Position numbers and translations under genes: made by a program. The notes beneath the pieces are model-generated. The model searched no databases. It saw nothing but the letters and a program-made list of their open reading frames with translations, and was not told where the DNA came from. A stretch of 64,000 bases of DNA. It comes from Kitasatospora sp. CB01950 (lineage in GTDB: Bacteria > Actinomycetota > Actinomycetes > Streptomycetales > Streptomycetaceae). The DNA lies in assembly GCF_001905465.1 (NCBI RefSeq), contig NZ_LISX01000018.1, forward strand, positions 10,334-74,333, written 5' to 3'. Below, in pieces: positions 54,975 to 63,454 of this stretch. Position 1 is the first letter of the stretch. Every line of letters starts with the position of its first letter.

Positions 54975-55190
54975 GTGCCTCAGGGGTTGACGGCTGATCC
55001 GCCTCCATGGCGGCAGCTCCCGACGAGGTGGTGGGCGGGCAGGTACCGACCGCTCGAGGTGATCGGCCAGGGCGGTACAGGACGGGCCTGGCGGGTCTGG
55101 TGGGGGAGCGACGAACTGCTGCCCCACGAGGTCGCGGCCAAGGAGGCCCTGGTCTCCCGGCACCGAGCCCGGCGACCAGGGCCGGACCCG
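54975..55190 (+). pseudogene. Serine/threonine protein kinase, N-lobe only
   Basis: One frame reads LPTRWWAGRYRPLEVIGQGG then TGRAWRVWWGSDELLPHEVA-AKEAL: the GxGxxG glycine loop and the VAxKE ATP-binding Lys of Hanks-type kinases. The rest of the kinase is missing, replaced by about 270 bases of short frames before the IS21 element at 55466. The IS or an earlier rearrangement truncated the gene. A GTG near 54975 could be the original start. Confidence 0.6.
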
Positions 55191-55569
55191 GCTACCTGCC
55201 TTCGGGTCACCGCTGGCTGGCGCTCTCCGAAGCGGGGCCGAATCCATGAGCAGACCGCCCCCGGGACCCGCGTTCACGTCGACCGGACCGCCCGCTCGCA
55301 GCGCGGGCGGACATGCCCGGCGTACCGCGACGGGTACCGGCGCGAGCCCGGTCCGGACGGCCGCCACGGGTCGACGACCATGCCCGCGGTGTCGATCCCG
55401 CAGGCCGTCACCGGCAGCGGGTCGCCGGGCACGTCCGGGTCGGAACCAGCGGCGCGCCCGAGCAGTGTCAACGGCCATTGAGATGCCCAGGTGGGCGGTC
55501 GTGGGGTGTCCGGGCTGGTGGCCATCAGTAATCCATGCCTGTGGCCAGTGGTGTTCCTGGGGGTGGTGG

Positions 55570-56343
55570 TCAGGTCAAGGGGACCACGCCCTTGCCGGCG
55601 AGGGCTTCGGCGAGGCGGTGTGAGTCGCCGGTGGTGGTCACCAGGTGAGCGTGGTGCATGAGGCGGTCGGTGCTGGCCCCGGCGAGGGTTTTGGGCATGA
55701 TCGTGTCGAAGCCTGAGGGGTGGATGTTGCTGGTCACCGCGATCGAGCGGCGTTCGTAGGCGGCGTCGATGATTCGGTAGAACGCCTCGGCGGCGTCCTC
55801 GCCGACCGGCAGCAGGCCGATGTCGTCGATCACGATGAGATCGGCCCGGCAGATCCGGGCGACCGTGCGGGCGGTCGAGCCGTCGACCTTCGACTTGCCG
55901 ATCGCGGCGGCGAGGGTCTCCAGGGTGAACCAGGACACCCGCAGGTCCTTCTCGATCGCGGCCTGGGCCAAGCCCTCGGTGAAGTGCGACTTCCCGGTCC
56001 CGGACGGGCCGGCGATCACCAGGTTCTCCGCGCGGCCGATCCACTCCAGGGTGATCAGGGAGTTCTGGGTGGGTTCGGGGATGGTGGAGTCCTCGGCCCG
56101 CCAGGACGCGAGGGTCTTGCCGGTGGGGAAGTTCGCCGAGTGGCGCCGAAGGCGCCGCGTTGCCGCGTCGCGGCCGGTGACCTCCTCGGAGATCAGCAAC
56201 CGCAGGACCTCGGCGGGATCCCACCGTTGGGCCCGGGCGGTGGCCAGGACGTCGGGTGCGGCCTTGCGCATGTAGGGCAGGCGCATCCGGCGCATCAGCT
56301 TGTCGAGCTCCTCGGGCAGGGCCGGGGCCTGGGGAAACGTCAC
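55570..56343 (-). CDS. istB: IS21 helper ATPase IstB
   Basis: 257 residues. A helical N terminus, then VIAGPSGTGKSHFTEGLAQA with the Walker A loop, ADLIVIDDIGLLPVGEDAAE with Walker B, SIAVTSNIHPSGFDTIMP and LVTTTGDSHRLAEALAGKGV: a complete IstB AAA+ ATPase. It assists the IstA transposase during insertion. GTG 56343 with GAAGGA 13 bases upstream is the start; the longer frame upstream is antisense to the passenger gene. Intact. Confidence 0.92.
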   Translation of the reverse strand: MTFPQAPALPEELDKLMRRMRLPYMRKAAPDVLATARAQRWDPAEVLRLLISEEVTGRDAATRRLRRHSANFPTGKTLASWRAEDSTIPEPTQNSLITLEWIGRAENLVIAGPSGTGKSHFTEGLAQAAIEKDLRVSWFTLETLAAAIGKSKVDGSTARTVARICRADLIVIDDIGLLPVGEDAAEAFYRIIDAAYERRSIAVTSNIHPSGFDTIMPKTLAGASTDRLMHHAHLVTTTGDSHRLAEALAGKGVVPLT

Positions 56344-56380
56344 GGTCGGTAATTCCTTCGTGGGTCGCGGTGGGCGCCGA

Positions 56381-56393
56381 TAGGCTCGGCGGG
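56381..56393 (+). promoter_or_regulatory. Leaderless-type promoter inside the IS21 element
   Basis: TAGGCT at 56381-56386 is a good -10 hexamer followed 6 bases later by GTG 56393, with no ribosome site, the actinomycete leaderless arrangement. It drives the antisense passenger gene. Confidence 0.5.
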
Positions 56394-56683
56394 TGATCAA
56401 CATGGCGGTGCGTGGAGACAGCAGGAAGGTCGTGGCTCGCGCCGAGGCCGGTGTGGAGTGGACGGCCGGCTTCGCGGATCTGGACCCGGCGCAGTTCCCG
56501 ATGCTCTGGGCCCTGACGCCGTATGGGGATGCGGTCTTCAACCAGCGGCAGGTGCCGCTGCTGCTGGCGGAACTCGACCGACTTCCTGCCGACTTGGGCG
56601 GTGAATGGGTCGGTCAGGCCCGCGACTTGTGCCGGGTCGTGGAGCGGGGAACGCACTTGTATCTGTGGTTCATCGGCGACTGA
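56393..56683 (+). CDS. Passenger gene within the IS21 element
   Basis: 96 residues, read antisense between istB and istA. The sequence VVARAEAGVEWTAGFADLDP, FPMLWALTPYGDAVFNQRQV and DLCRVVERGTHLYLWFIGD gives a compact mixed alpha/beta domain with many aromatic residues. I do not recognise the family; it looks like a small immunity- or regulator-type protein. GTG 56393 has a leaderless promoter; ATG 56402 is possible. In ordinary IS21 elements istA and istB are adjacent on the same strand, so this is an inserted or acquired cargo gene. Confidence 0.7.
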   Translation: MINMAVRGDSRKVVARAEAGVEWTAGFADLDPAQFPMLWALTPYGDAVFNQRQVPLLLAELDRLPADLGGEWVGQARDLCRVVERGTHLYLWFIGD

Positions 56684-56689
56684 CTGCGG

Positions 56690-58222
56690 TCAGTCGGCCC
56701 TCGACTCCCCGGCCGCCGTCTGCTGCCGGCCCAGGGCTTGCCAGGCGATGGTGCCGTTCTGGACGGAGTGGGCCTCGTCCGCGCGGACGACCTGGCCGAC
56801 GGGCCTGTTCGCGGCGATGTGCTCCAGGATGGAGACCAGGTCGTCCTCGGCGAAGCGCCCGGCCGCGGCCGCGAGCCCGAGAGCCTGGTCGACCCGGTCG
56901 CTGCCCAGGACGGTCGCGAGTTCGACGGCGTGGGCCATCTTGGCGCGGATGCGGGACGCCCCGGCGGGTCCGGCCTCCTTCAGCCAGCGCCCGGCTCCCG
57001 GGCCGATGCCCACGAACGCGACCTCCGCCTCCGAGCGCGGCTGGAGCCTCGGCTGATGGACCGAGCGGCCGTCGGGGTGGTCGGGGTAGTGCGCATCGAT
57101 GATCTGCGGGACGCCGGGCGTGGACAGCTGGTGACGCCAGATCTCCGACAGATCACCGGACTTGGTGCGGGCCGTGATCGACAGCTCGTCGCCGACGACC
57201 CGGCACCAGACCCTGGCACCGGTGTAGCCGGGCGGGGTCGAGTAGCGCACGGAGTTGAAGCTGACGGTGCGGTCCGAGCCGACCACCCGCTCCTCGCCCA
57301 GCGCGAGCGCCAGCGGCTCGATCGGCAGGACGTGCAGCGTGGTGCGTTCGATATCGAGCCGGTCGGCCGGGATCTGTCCGGTCGCCCGGTGCCGACGCGT
57401 GTTCACCGCGTCGCACCAGGCCCGGCAGGCGTCGGCGAGCTCGGCGAAGGTGTCGTAGGCGGGCAGCAGGTTCGCCTCCGTGGGGACCAGGTCGGCCTTC
57501 GCGATGCGGACCGTGGCCTCCGCCCCGCCTTTCGACTCGGGGTCGTAGGGGACGCAACTGACGACCTGGCAGCCGTAGTGCCGGCCCGCGGCGACCATCT
57601 GCGGGTGCCGGACCGGGATCCCGGCGATGTGCTCGACGGTGACCGTCTTCGCGTTGTCGGTCAGCACGTAGGTCGGCGCCCCGCCGATCCGCCGCAGCGT
57701 GGTGTCCAGGCAGGCGACAAGGGTTCCCAGGGTGCAGTCCCAGGCCGGGATCACCACCCGGAAGCGGGACCAGGACAGCCACGCGCAGAACAGCCAGGTC
57801 CGCCGCCCGCCGATCTTCGGGCCCTCGCCCCAGTCGAATTGCAGCCAGCGTCCCGGCTCAGGGATCCACGGACGGTAGGTCCGCCGCTTGCCGACCCTCC
57901 ACGCGGTCTTCGCCGCGTTCACCGCCCGCCTCGTCGAGCGCGCGCTCCCCGGATAGCCCATCTTCACGAGCTTGTCGTGGACCACATCGGCGCGGATCGT
58001 CGCCTTCGACTGCTCGACCCACTCCTCGATCTTCTCCAGGAACGCGTCGATCATCTTCGGCCGCGGCTCGCGCTCGAACGGGTTGCGCCCGCCGGCGCGG
58101 GCCTCGACATACCGCTTGACCGTCTTCGGGTCGTGTCCCGTGAGGGCGGCCGCCGACCAGACCGTCTCGGTCAGGTCGTACGCCTCGAATATCTCCATGA
58201 TCTCTCTGTCAGACTTCGTCAC
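56690..58222 (-). CDS. istA: IS21 transposase IstA
   Basis: 510 residues. N-terminal HTH region (FEAYDLTETVWSAAALTGHD), then the DDE catalytic core: WLQFDWGEGPKIGG (D130), APTYVLTDNAKTVTVEHIAG (D189) and GGAEATVRIAKADLV (E235), and a long C-terminal part with the TGARVWCRVVGDELSITA beta region. GTG 58222 with AGAGG upstream is chosen because the frame upstream is shadow. The stop lies 7 bases past the passenger gene's stop on the other strand. Confidence 0.93.
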   Translation of the reverse strand: MTKSDREIMEIFEAYDLTETVWSAAALTGHDPKTVKRYVEARAGGRNPFEREPRPKMIDAFLEKIEEWVEQSKATIRADVVHDKLVKMGYPGSARSTRRAVNAAKTAWRVGKRRTYRPWIPEPGRWLQFDWGEGPKIGGRRTWLFCAWLSWSRFRVVIPAWDCTLGTLVACLDTTLRRIGGAPTYVLTDNAKTVTVEHIAGIPVRHPQMVAAGRHYGCQVVSCVPYDPESKGGAEATVRIAKADLVPTEANLLPAYDTFAELADACRAWCDAVNTRRHRATGQIPADRLDIERTTLHVLPIEPLALALGEERVVGSDRTVSFNSVRYSTPPGYTGARVWCRVVGDELSITARTKSGDLSEIWRHQLSTPGVPQIIDAHYPDHPDGRSVHQPRLQPRSEAEVAFVGIGPGAGRWLKEAGPAGASRIRAKMAHAVELATVLGSDRVDQALGLAAAAGRFAEDDLVSILEHIAANRPVGQVVRADEAHSVQNGTIAWQALGRQQTAAGESRAD

Positions 58223-58454
58223 AGGACCTCTTCGACCGGTTTCGCTGATGCTTCGCAAACACCAGCAAACCGGACGAAGGGGTCTCCTTCAGATAAGGAA
58301 GCGATCAGGAACACCGCAGGCCCGACGGCCATCCACCTGGAATTCTGGTGGCCATCAGCCGGGACTCAACTGGCCGCACACCTGGACTCTGCCACGGCCG
58401 CCGACAAGCAGGAGACCCGGCCGCTGCGACTGCCCCGGTATGCCCGATTCTGCT

Positions 58455-58474
58455 GGACGGTCCTGGGACCGTCC
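58455..58474. other. Hairpin upstream of the group II intron
   Basis: GGACGGTCC (58455-58463) and GGACCGTCC (58466-58474) are complementary with a 2-base loop, about 70-90 bases before the intron's inferred 5' end. Bacterial intron insertions often target such hairpins; here it may also belong to the IS21 flank. Confidence 0.4.
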
Positions 58475-59073
58475 CACCCCGTTTCCCCAGGTATTGCGTC
58501 CTGAACGCGAGAAGGAGTTGGTAGTAGGACAGCTTCCAATTGCGGTGCTGTACGGAAGATGAAGGTTTGGCCCTTCGGAGTCGCCCTGCGGGGGGAGGCT
58601 TCAAACCGCCTCATGCTGCGTTGGCTGAAGACCGTCGTGGTGAGCGATGAGGAAAAGGCGGCGTAAGAGGCGTCAGGTGGGGTCCGGGAAGACGAACGCA
58701 AGTGAATCGCTGCTGACGTGTCGAAAGGAAAACAGACGACATCAAAACCGGGGTGTTACCTGAACCCCGGGATGAGCCTGGCGGGTGCCCGTTTATTGGC
58801 CAGGTGGTGTCCGGCATACAGGCGACGTGAGTCCGGACTGCGGCTTCCGTACGGAACAGGAGAAGGCGGGGCCCGATAGTCCCCACCGTGTTGTGGGGGA
58901 GAGGGAGTGCTCCGAGCAGACGCAACTGTGAGGAGTCGAGTACCGATGCGGGTCCTGCTGGCGGACCGGCCTGTAGTAGCGGTGAGGCCCCTGTAATGGG
59001 GGCGGAGCGAAGGGGCCGGGTCGTTCGTGGCTGTGTTGATCACATCAACCGGAAGTGCTCCGGGAGGAGTGGG

Positions 59074-60339
59074 ATGAGCCAGTTGAAGTCTCAGATCAAG
59101 CCGTTCGATATTTCGAAGCGGGAAGTCATGGAGGCGTGGGAGGAAGTCAGGGCGAACAAGGGCGCGCCGGGTGTGGACAGGCAGAGCATCGAGGAATTCG
59201 AGAAGGATCTCCAGGGTAACCTGTACAAGATCTGGAACCGCATGTCATCGGGCTCCTACTTCCCGCCTCCGGTGCGTGCTGTGAAGATCCCGAAGCCTCA
59301 CGGCGGCGGCGCGAGAATGCTCGGCATTCCCGCTGTCTCCGACCGTGTGGCGCAGACCGTGGTGGCGCGGTATCTCGTGCGGAGGGTGGAGCCGATTTTC
59401 CATCCGGACAGCTATGGATATCGGCCCGGTCGGTCCGCTTTGGATGCGGTGGGAAAGTGCCGGGAGCGGTGCTGGCGGAAGAACTGGGTGGTCGAGTTCG
59501 ACATCCGGAAGTTCTTCGACAGCGTGCCCTGGGACCTGCTGGTCAAGGTGGTGGATGCTCACGCCGATGCCGTTTGGGTGAAGTTGTACGTGCGCAGGTG
59601 GCTCGCCGCCCCGCTTGTCATGCCCGACGGCTCCCTGGTGGAGCGGGAGCTCGGGACGCCGCAGGGCGCCCCGGTCTCTCCCGTGCTGGCGAACCTGTTC
59701 CTGCACTACGCGTTCGACATGTGGATGGCTCGGAGCTTCCCGGCCGTCCAGTTCGAGCGCTACGCGGACGACGCGGTGCTGCACTGCGTCTCCGAGAGCC
59801 AGGCCCGTGCGGTCCTGGCGGCACTGCGGGAGCGGATGGTCGAGGTCGGGCTGGAACTCCATCCCGACAAGACGCGGATCGTCTACTGCAAGGACCAACT
59901 TCGCCGTGGCTCGTACGAGCACACGGCGTTCACGTTCCTCGGGTACACGTTCCGTGCCAGGAAGGGGCGGAGCCGACACGGGAACCTGTTCCTCGGCTTC
60001 GCCCCGGCGATCAGCAGGGACGCCCTGAACAAGATCAGCCGCGAGGTGCGGAGCTGGCATCTGCATCTTCGGACCGATCTGACCTTCAACGAGCTGGTGC
60101 GGAGGGTGAACCCCAAGGTGGCCGGCTGGATCAACTACTACGGCCGGTTCCGGCCGTGGGAGCTGTTCGCCTTCCTGACGCGCATCAACGCCTACCTGGT
60201 GCGGTGGATTCGCAAGAAGTACGGGCGGTTCGCGGGCAAGCGGAAGGCGCTGGCGAAGCTTCAGGAGATCGCTCGGCGCTATCCCCGCATGTTCGCGCAC
60301 TGGCGGCTCACACCGTCCGTGAGCGCAGTGCTGGTCTGA
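59074..60339 (+). CDS. ltrA: Group II intron reverse transcriptase/maturase, no endonuclease domain
   Basis: 421 residues. RT motifs in order: VSDRVAQTVVARYLVRRVEP, YGYRPGRSALDAV, VEFDIRKFFDSV (D143 region), GTPQGAPVSPVLANLFLH and FERYADDAVLHC (YADD 230-233), then the maturase X/GIIM region (RRVNPKVAGWINYYGRF and MFAHWRLTPSVS). There is no HNH/En domain after it, so retrohoming would use nascent strands or single-stranded DNA. ATG 59074 follows GGGAGGAG. It should splice and mobilise the surrounding intron. Confidence 0.93.
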   Translation: MSQLKSQIKPFDISKREVMEAWEEVRANKGAPGVDRQSIEEFEKDLQGNLYKIWNRMSSGSYFPPPVRAVKIPKPHGGGARMLGIPAVSDRVAQTVVARYLVRRVEPIFHPDSYGYRPGRSALDAVGKCRERCWRKNWVVEFDIRKFFDSVPWDLLVKVVDAHADAVWVKLYVRRWLAAPLVMPDGSLVERELGTPQGAPVSPVLANLFLHYAFDMWMARSFPAVQFERYADDAVLHCVSESQARAVLAALRERMVEVGLELHPDKTRIVYCKDQLRRGSYEHTAFTFLGYTFRARKGRSRHGNLFLGFAPAISRDALNKISREVRSWHLHLRTDLTFNELVRRVNPKVAGWINYYGRFRPWELFAFLTRINAYLVRWIRKKYGRFAGKRKALAKLQEIARRYPRMFAHWRLTPSVSAVLV

Positions 60340-60353
60340 TGATCAGAGCGACA

Positions 60354-60391
60354 AGAGCCGTGTAACGGGAGACTGTTACGCACGGTTCTGT
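60354..60391 (+). ncRNA. Group II intron domain V
   Basis: AGAGCCGTGTAAC...GTTACGCACGGTTCT forms the short catalytic hairpin with the AGC triad at its base, immediately before a GGGGGG...CCCCCC domain VI stem. Confidence 0.85.
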
Positions 60392-60445
60392 GAGGGCCGG
60401 GGGGTGAGATTCCCCCCGGCTACTCGGCGGAGGGTTGCGCGTCCG

Positions 60446-60470
60446 GCCTGGGACAGGTCCTGTCCCAGGC
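60446..60470. other. Perfect 12-bp inverted repeat after the intron
   Basis: GCCTGGGACAGG-T-CCTGTCCCAGGC, a 1-base loop, 22 bases past the inferred intron end. Terminator-like and a possible intron insertion target on the downstream exon side. Confidence 0.55.
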
Positions 60471-60487
60471 CGTGGCGGCCGGGCTGT

Positions 60488-60824
60488 CCTCTGACAGGTG
60501 ATCTTGACCGATTGCCAAGTGAGCTTGACCGGCTGGAGGCGGCGGGTCAGGTGACGTTGCGGCCGTCTTCTTCGCGGTTCCGCCGGAAGTCATCTGGCCG
60601 ATCACGGCGAAGCTCTGCTGCGCGCTCATCAACGACATCGATCGCTTCATGGAGCGTGCAGCCGGACGCGTCCCGGAACGCCTTGATCGCGTGGATGATC
60701 CGGCCGCCCAGGATTTCGCGGTCGACGCTCTCTGGCAGGTTTTCCATCAGCAGACCGTACCGATAGGTGTTCGACCGTGTCGGCCAATATCGCTTGGCAA
60801 TCGGTCAAGGTCACCTGTCAGAGG
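60488..60824. mobile_element. 337-bp inverted-repeat-bounded mini-element
   Basis: The 32 bases at 60488-60519 are repeated in inverted orientation at 60793-60824 with one mismatch. They start CCTCTGACAGGTGA and contain GATTGCCAAG; the pattern recalls ends of IS481-type elements from memory. The interior holds only one small frame. No direct target repeat was found next to the arms. Best read as a non-autonomous miniature element. Confidence 0.65.
60547..60747 (-). CDS. Small hypothetical protein inside the mini-element
   Basis: 66 residues, antisense to the surrounding direction. MENLPESVDREILGGRIIHA, IKAFRDASGCTLHEAIDVVD and ERAAELRRDRPDDFRRNREE form a short helical domain similar in pattern to the ribosomal L7/L12 C-terminal fold used by several small actinobacterial proteins. 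No signal peptide, Cys pair or ribosome site stands out. Composition looks coding. Cargo or accidental frame; unproven. Confidence 0.5.
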   Translation of the reverse strand: MENLPESVDREILGGRIIHAIKAFRDASGCTLHEAIDVVDERAAELRRDRPDDFRRNREEDGRNVT

Positions 60825-61663
60825 TCACCGTCGGGCATCCGGGCCAGTTGCTGCTGGCGGTTACGCCGCCCGGCCCGGCCCGGCCGGGCCGTTTCCGATG
60901 ACGGTTCCGGTGGCACTTCCGATGCTGGTTCCGATGGCGCTTTCCCTCCCCGGCGGCCGCCGCCGCGTCCGGCCAGGTCGGAGGGTTGGTGGAGGCACCC
61001 CAGAATTCCGGCATCCCTGTCCTGGTCCCTCTTCTCCGCTGTAGTGGTGGGTGGTGGGTGGTGGTGCCGGTCGGGATCGGCGGCGCTGCGCTACGCGCCT
61101 GATCGGCCCGGCCGGGCCGGAGCACGACGACCACCGGGCCGCCGACCACCGGGCCGCCGAGCACCCGGGCCCCACCCCGGCCCGGCGACCCCAGGTCCGT
61201 GACAGCTCTTGCATCTCCGACCCGCCCGCCCGGCGTCTCGTTCAGCTGCTCGTCTACCTGCTCGTTCGGGTGCTCGTTCAGGGGTCCGCACCCGCGCCCG
61301 GCGCCCGGCCGTTCCCGCAGGCCAGACCCCGAATCGGGGTGTTCTCGTCGGCCCCCGCGCCGACCGTAGCCTGCACCGTCAGGTCCGCTGCGCCCTTGGG
61401 CGTTTGGCCGTCGATCCGCGCCATCCGGGCTTGCGTACCCACCGCCACCACGCGCTGCCCGGCCACCTCGGCGTCCGCGTCTACGGCTCGCGCGTCGGCG
61501 CCGGCTGCGGCTGGCGCATCCACTGGACGTGGACGAGTGACGGCGGCATCGAGGTGGTACGGATCGGCCCGCACCCGTAGCCCGGCCGGGCCGGCGCGGA
61601 GTCGGCTGCCGGTGCGCCGGGTGCAGGGAAGCGCAGACATCGCACGGGGTTAGCGCGTCAAGT
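60825..61663. other. Mostly gene-free stretch
   Basis: About 840 bases. A plus-strand frame at 61420-61580 reads LPGHLGVRVYGSRVGAGCGW and RIHWTWTSDGGIEVVRIGPH, coding-like but without a start; it may be a gene remnant. The rest is low-complexity. Confidence 0.4.
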
Positions 61664-61966
61664 TCATGGGGCGAGTCCGCTGTTGACGATGCGTGCCCAG
61701 AGCCTGTGGTGCCACTCGTTGGCGTCGGAGGCGGGCGCAGTGGTCAGGACTGGATTCGGGCCTGTCTCGATGAGGTGCAGCAGAGCCCAGGCGACGCCGT
61801 AGCAGTCGTCCGGGCCGAAGCAGGTGATCAACGCCCGGGCCTCGTCGCCGGTGACGGGCTTGGCGATGGCTTCGATCTGGTCGCACCGCCGGTCGATCTC
61901 CTCCCCGTCAGCGTCCCAGCCGGGGAGAGGGCCGTCGGCTACGAATGCCTGCACTTCTGGTCTCAT
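61664..61966 (-). CDS. Small hypothetical protein (immunity-like)
   Basis: 100 residues. RPEVQAFVADGPLPGWDADG, EEIDRRCDQIEAIAKPVTGD, ARALITCFGPDDCYGVAWAL and DANEWHHRLWARIVNSGLAP make an all-alpha protein with a Trp/His-rich end typical, from memory, of small immunity or SUKH-neighbour proteins. No recognised catalytic motif. ATG 61966 is the only start but lacks a ribosome site; an upstream GTG is not seen. It is next to an IS110 fragment. Confidence 0.6.
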   Translation of the reverse strand: MRPEVQAFVADGPLPGWDADGEEIDRRCDQIEAIAKPVTGDEARALITCFGPDDCYGVAWALLHLIETGPNPVLTTAPASDANEWHHRLWARIVNSGLAP

Positions 61967-62044
61967 CCGCAAATGATCAACCGGGGCGGGCGGCTGGGGC
62001 AAGGCGCTCTGACTGGTCACGCTGCAGTCGCCTCTGCCTGCGAG

Positions 62045-62566
62045 GCGGCTGTGGGGAAGGCGGTGTGCTCGTCGAACCGTTCGTGGTGCTGGAGACAATG
62101 GTGAAGCTGTCCGAGCAGGCGATTGAAGAGGTGGCGTTGGGCGGCGGCGTGCCAGTCTCCGTGTTCGCGGCGGGCGCGGTAGTGAGCGTCGGCGCCGGGC
62201 GAGGCGGTGAGGGCGGAGAACGCTCAGAGGTGGCCGGCGTGGTTGAGGCGGTCGTTCTTCACGATGCGCCGGCCGATGTGGCTCTTCTTGCCGGAGGCGC
62301 GGGTGACCGGCGCGGCTCCGGCGTAGGCCTTGAGGCCGCGGGCGTCGGCGAAGCGGGTGTGGTCGTCGCCGATCTCGGCCAGGACGCGGGCGGCCGGCTG
62401 GGTGCCCAGGCCCGGGAAGGACAGCAGGATCTCCGCGTCGGGGTGCTGGGGGAAGAGTTCCTCGACGGCCTGGCAGGTGGCGTCGAGCTGGTGCAGGAGG
62501 GCGAGCATCTGCTTGCCGAGGGCGTCCTCGACGAGCTGGGGCTGGTGGGCGTAGTCGGAGCGACGA
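62045..62566 (-). pseudogene. IS110-family transposase, C-terminal fragment
   Basis: Two frames joined near 62224 read DYAHQPQLVEDALGKQMLAL, LLSFPGLGTQPAARVLAEIG, LKAYAGAAPVTRASGKKSHI and, in the next frame, LWAFSALTASPGADAHYRAR, GDWHAAAQRHLFNRLLGQLH. This is the transposase_20/C-terminal part of IS116/IS110 enzymes; the DEDD N-terminal domain is absent. Non-functional. Confidence 0.75.
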
Positions 62567-62788
62567 GGCCGTCATCGCCCGGGTCCTCGCCGATCCGCGG
62601 TTGGCCGCCAGGACCGCCAAGGCGCTGCGTCGGCAGAGGCAGGCGCCCGTGGGCGACTTGGCGACCTAGCTGTGCCCGACCGCGTCGGCGGGGCCGTACA
62701 GCCAACCGGGCATGCTTGTACGACTTACTAAAAAGGCGTGGACGGTGTCGGTGGGGAGGCGTAGGGTCTTCCTAGCGTTTTGAGTGAG

Positions 62789-63454
62789 ATGAATAGGCGT
62801 GGAGGCCTGGGTGTGTTTGTGACGACGGGGCAGGCCGGGACGGCCCTGGGGTGTTCGATCCCGACGGTGAAGAAGTTGATGGCCACCGACGTGGTGCCCG
62901 GCGTGCGCGAGCAGGGTCGGCAGGTGTTCCCGCTGGCCGCACTGCAGGCGCTCCAGGCCCGTCCTGCTGCGGACCTGTCCGTGCTCGGCGCCCCGGAGGT
63001 GGCGGTGCTGCGCGCGGACGCCCCCGCGCGGGTCGAGGAGCCGGACCGCGACTGGATCGGGTTCGGCGCCGGCCTGGACGAGGCGCAGTTGCTGGCCGCG
63101 CTGTCGGGCTGGTGGCGGTGCGATCCGGTCCGGGTCGCGGCCGGCGGGGTGCTGCCGGTGACGGTCGCCGGGTTCGTCGTGGCGGTGCTGACCGGCCTGA
63201 CCGAGTGGGAGTCGGACGGCGCCGTCGGCACCGCGGGGCGCTACCGGTTCCCGAAGGCGCGGCTGGCCGGCTACCTGACCGACCTCACCGCCCCCGCCAA
63301 CGCCGCCGACCCGGCTCAGCCGGAGGACGCCCGCCTGGCCGGCCTGCTGCTCGGCACCCGCCTGCCGTCGGTCTCCGGCGGCCCGGTCGCCTACGTCCCC
63401 ACCCGCCCGACCACCGCCGACCGGCCCGACACCGAAGGGGGAGTGATTCGCTGA
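62789..63454 (+). CDS. Excisionase-like DNA-binding protein
   Basis: 221 residues. The N terminus has a MerR/excisionase-like helix set: VFVTTGQAGTALGCSIPTVK, KLMATDVVPGVREQGRQVFP and LAALQALQARPAADLSVLG. The remaining part is not recognised and may hold a second domain. TAGCGT lies 10 bases upstream of the chosen ATG; a TTG at 62780 is a second candidate. The stop overlaps the ATG of the next gene (TGATG), so the two are an operon. Pairing with a coiled-coil partner suggests an integrative element module. Confidence 0.6.
   Translation: MNRRGGLGVFVTTGQAGTALGCSIPTVKKLMATDVVPGVREQGRQVFPLAALQALQARPAADLSVLGAPEVAVLRADAPARVEEPDRDWIGFGAGLDEAQLLAALSGWWRCDPVRVAAGGVLPVTVAGFVVAVLTGLTEWESDGAVGTAGRYRFPKARLAGYLTDLTAPANAADPAQPEDARLAGLLLGTRLPSVSGGPVAYVPTRPTTADRPDTEGGVIR

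Larger units (their letters stand above)
55466..58380 (-). mobile_element. IS21-family element, about 2.9 kb, with an extra gene
   Basis: istA and istB lie on the minus strand. The left end starts TGTCAACGGCCATTGAGA at 55466, and the right end read inward from 58380 starts TGTGCGGCCAGTTGAGT, which match with a one-base shift. Further inside, each end carries two more TGGCC-containing blocks, giving the multiple terminal repeats typical of IS21. No clear target duplication was found, so the exact boundaries are inferred. A small gene sits antisense between istB and istA, which is unusual. Confidence 0.75.
58545..60423 (+). mobile_element. Group II intron with intron-encoded protein
   Basis: A 421-residue LtrA-type protein lies in domain IV of a structured RNA. 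The 5' end is set at GTGCTGTACGG (58545), close to the GTGYG rule, followed by a GGTTTG...CAAACC stem and a CTGAACGC-like segment near 58696. Domain V begins near 60354, domain VI (GCCGGGGGG...CCCCCCGGC) follows, and the inferred 3' end is CTAC near 60423. The exact ends are not certain. A perfect 12-bp hairpin flanks the 3' side. Confidence 0.75.

Noticed and set aside
56738..58504. 588-codon plus-strand frame over istA
   Set aside because: Antisense to istA; Arg/Pro-rich with no domain, so a shadow.
60825..61663. Plus-strand frame ending in SDGGIEVVRIGPHP as a real gene
   Set aside because: Last third looks coding but the first half is low-complexity and no start is visible; kept only as a possible remnant.
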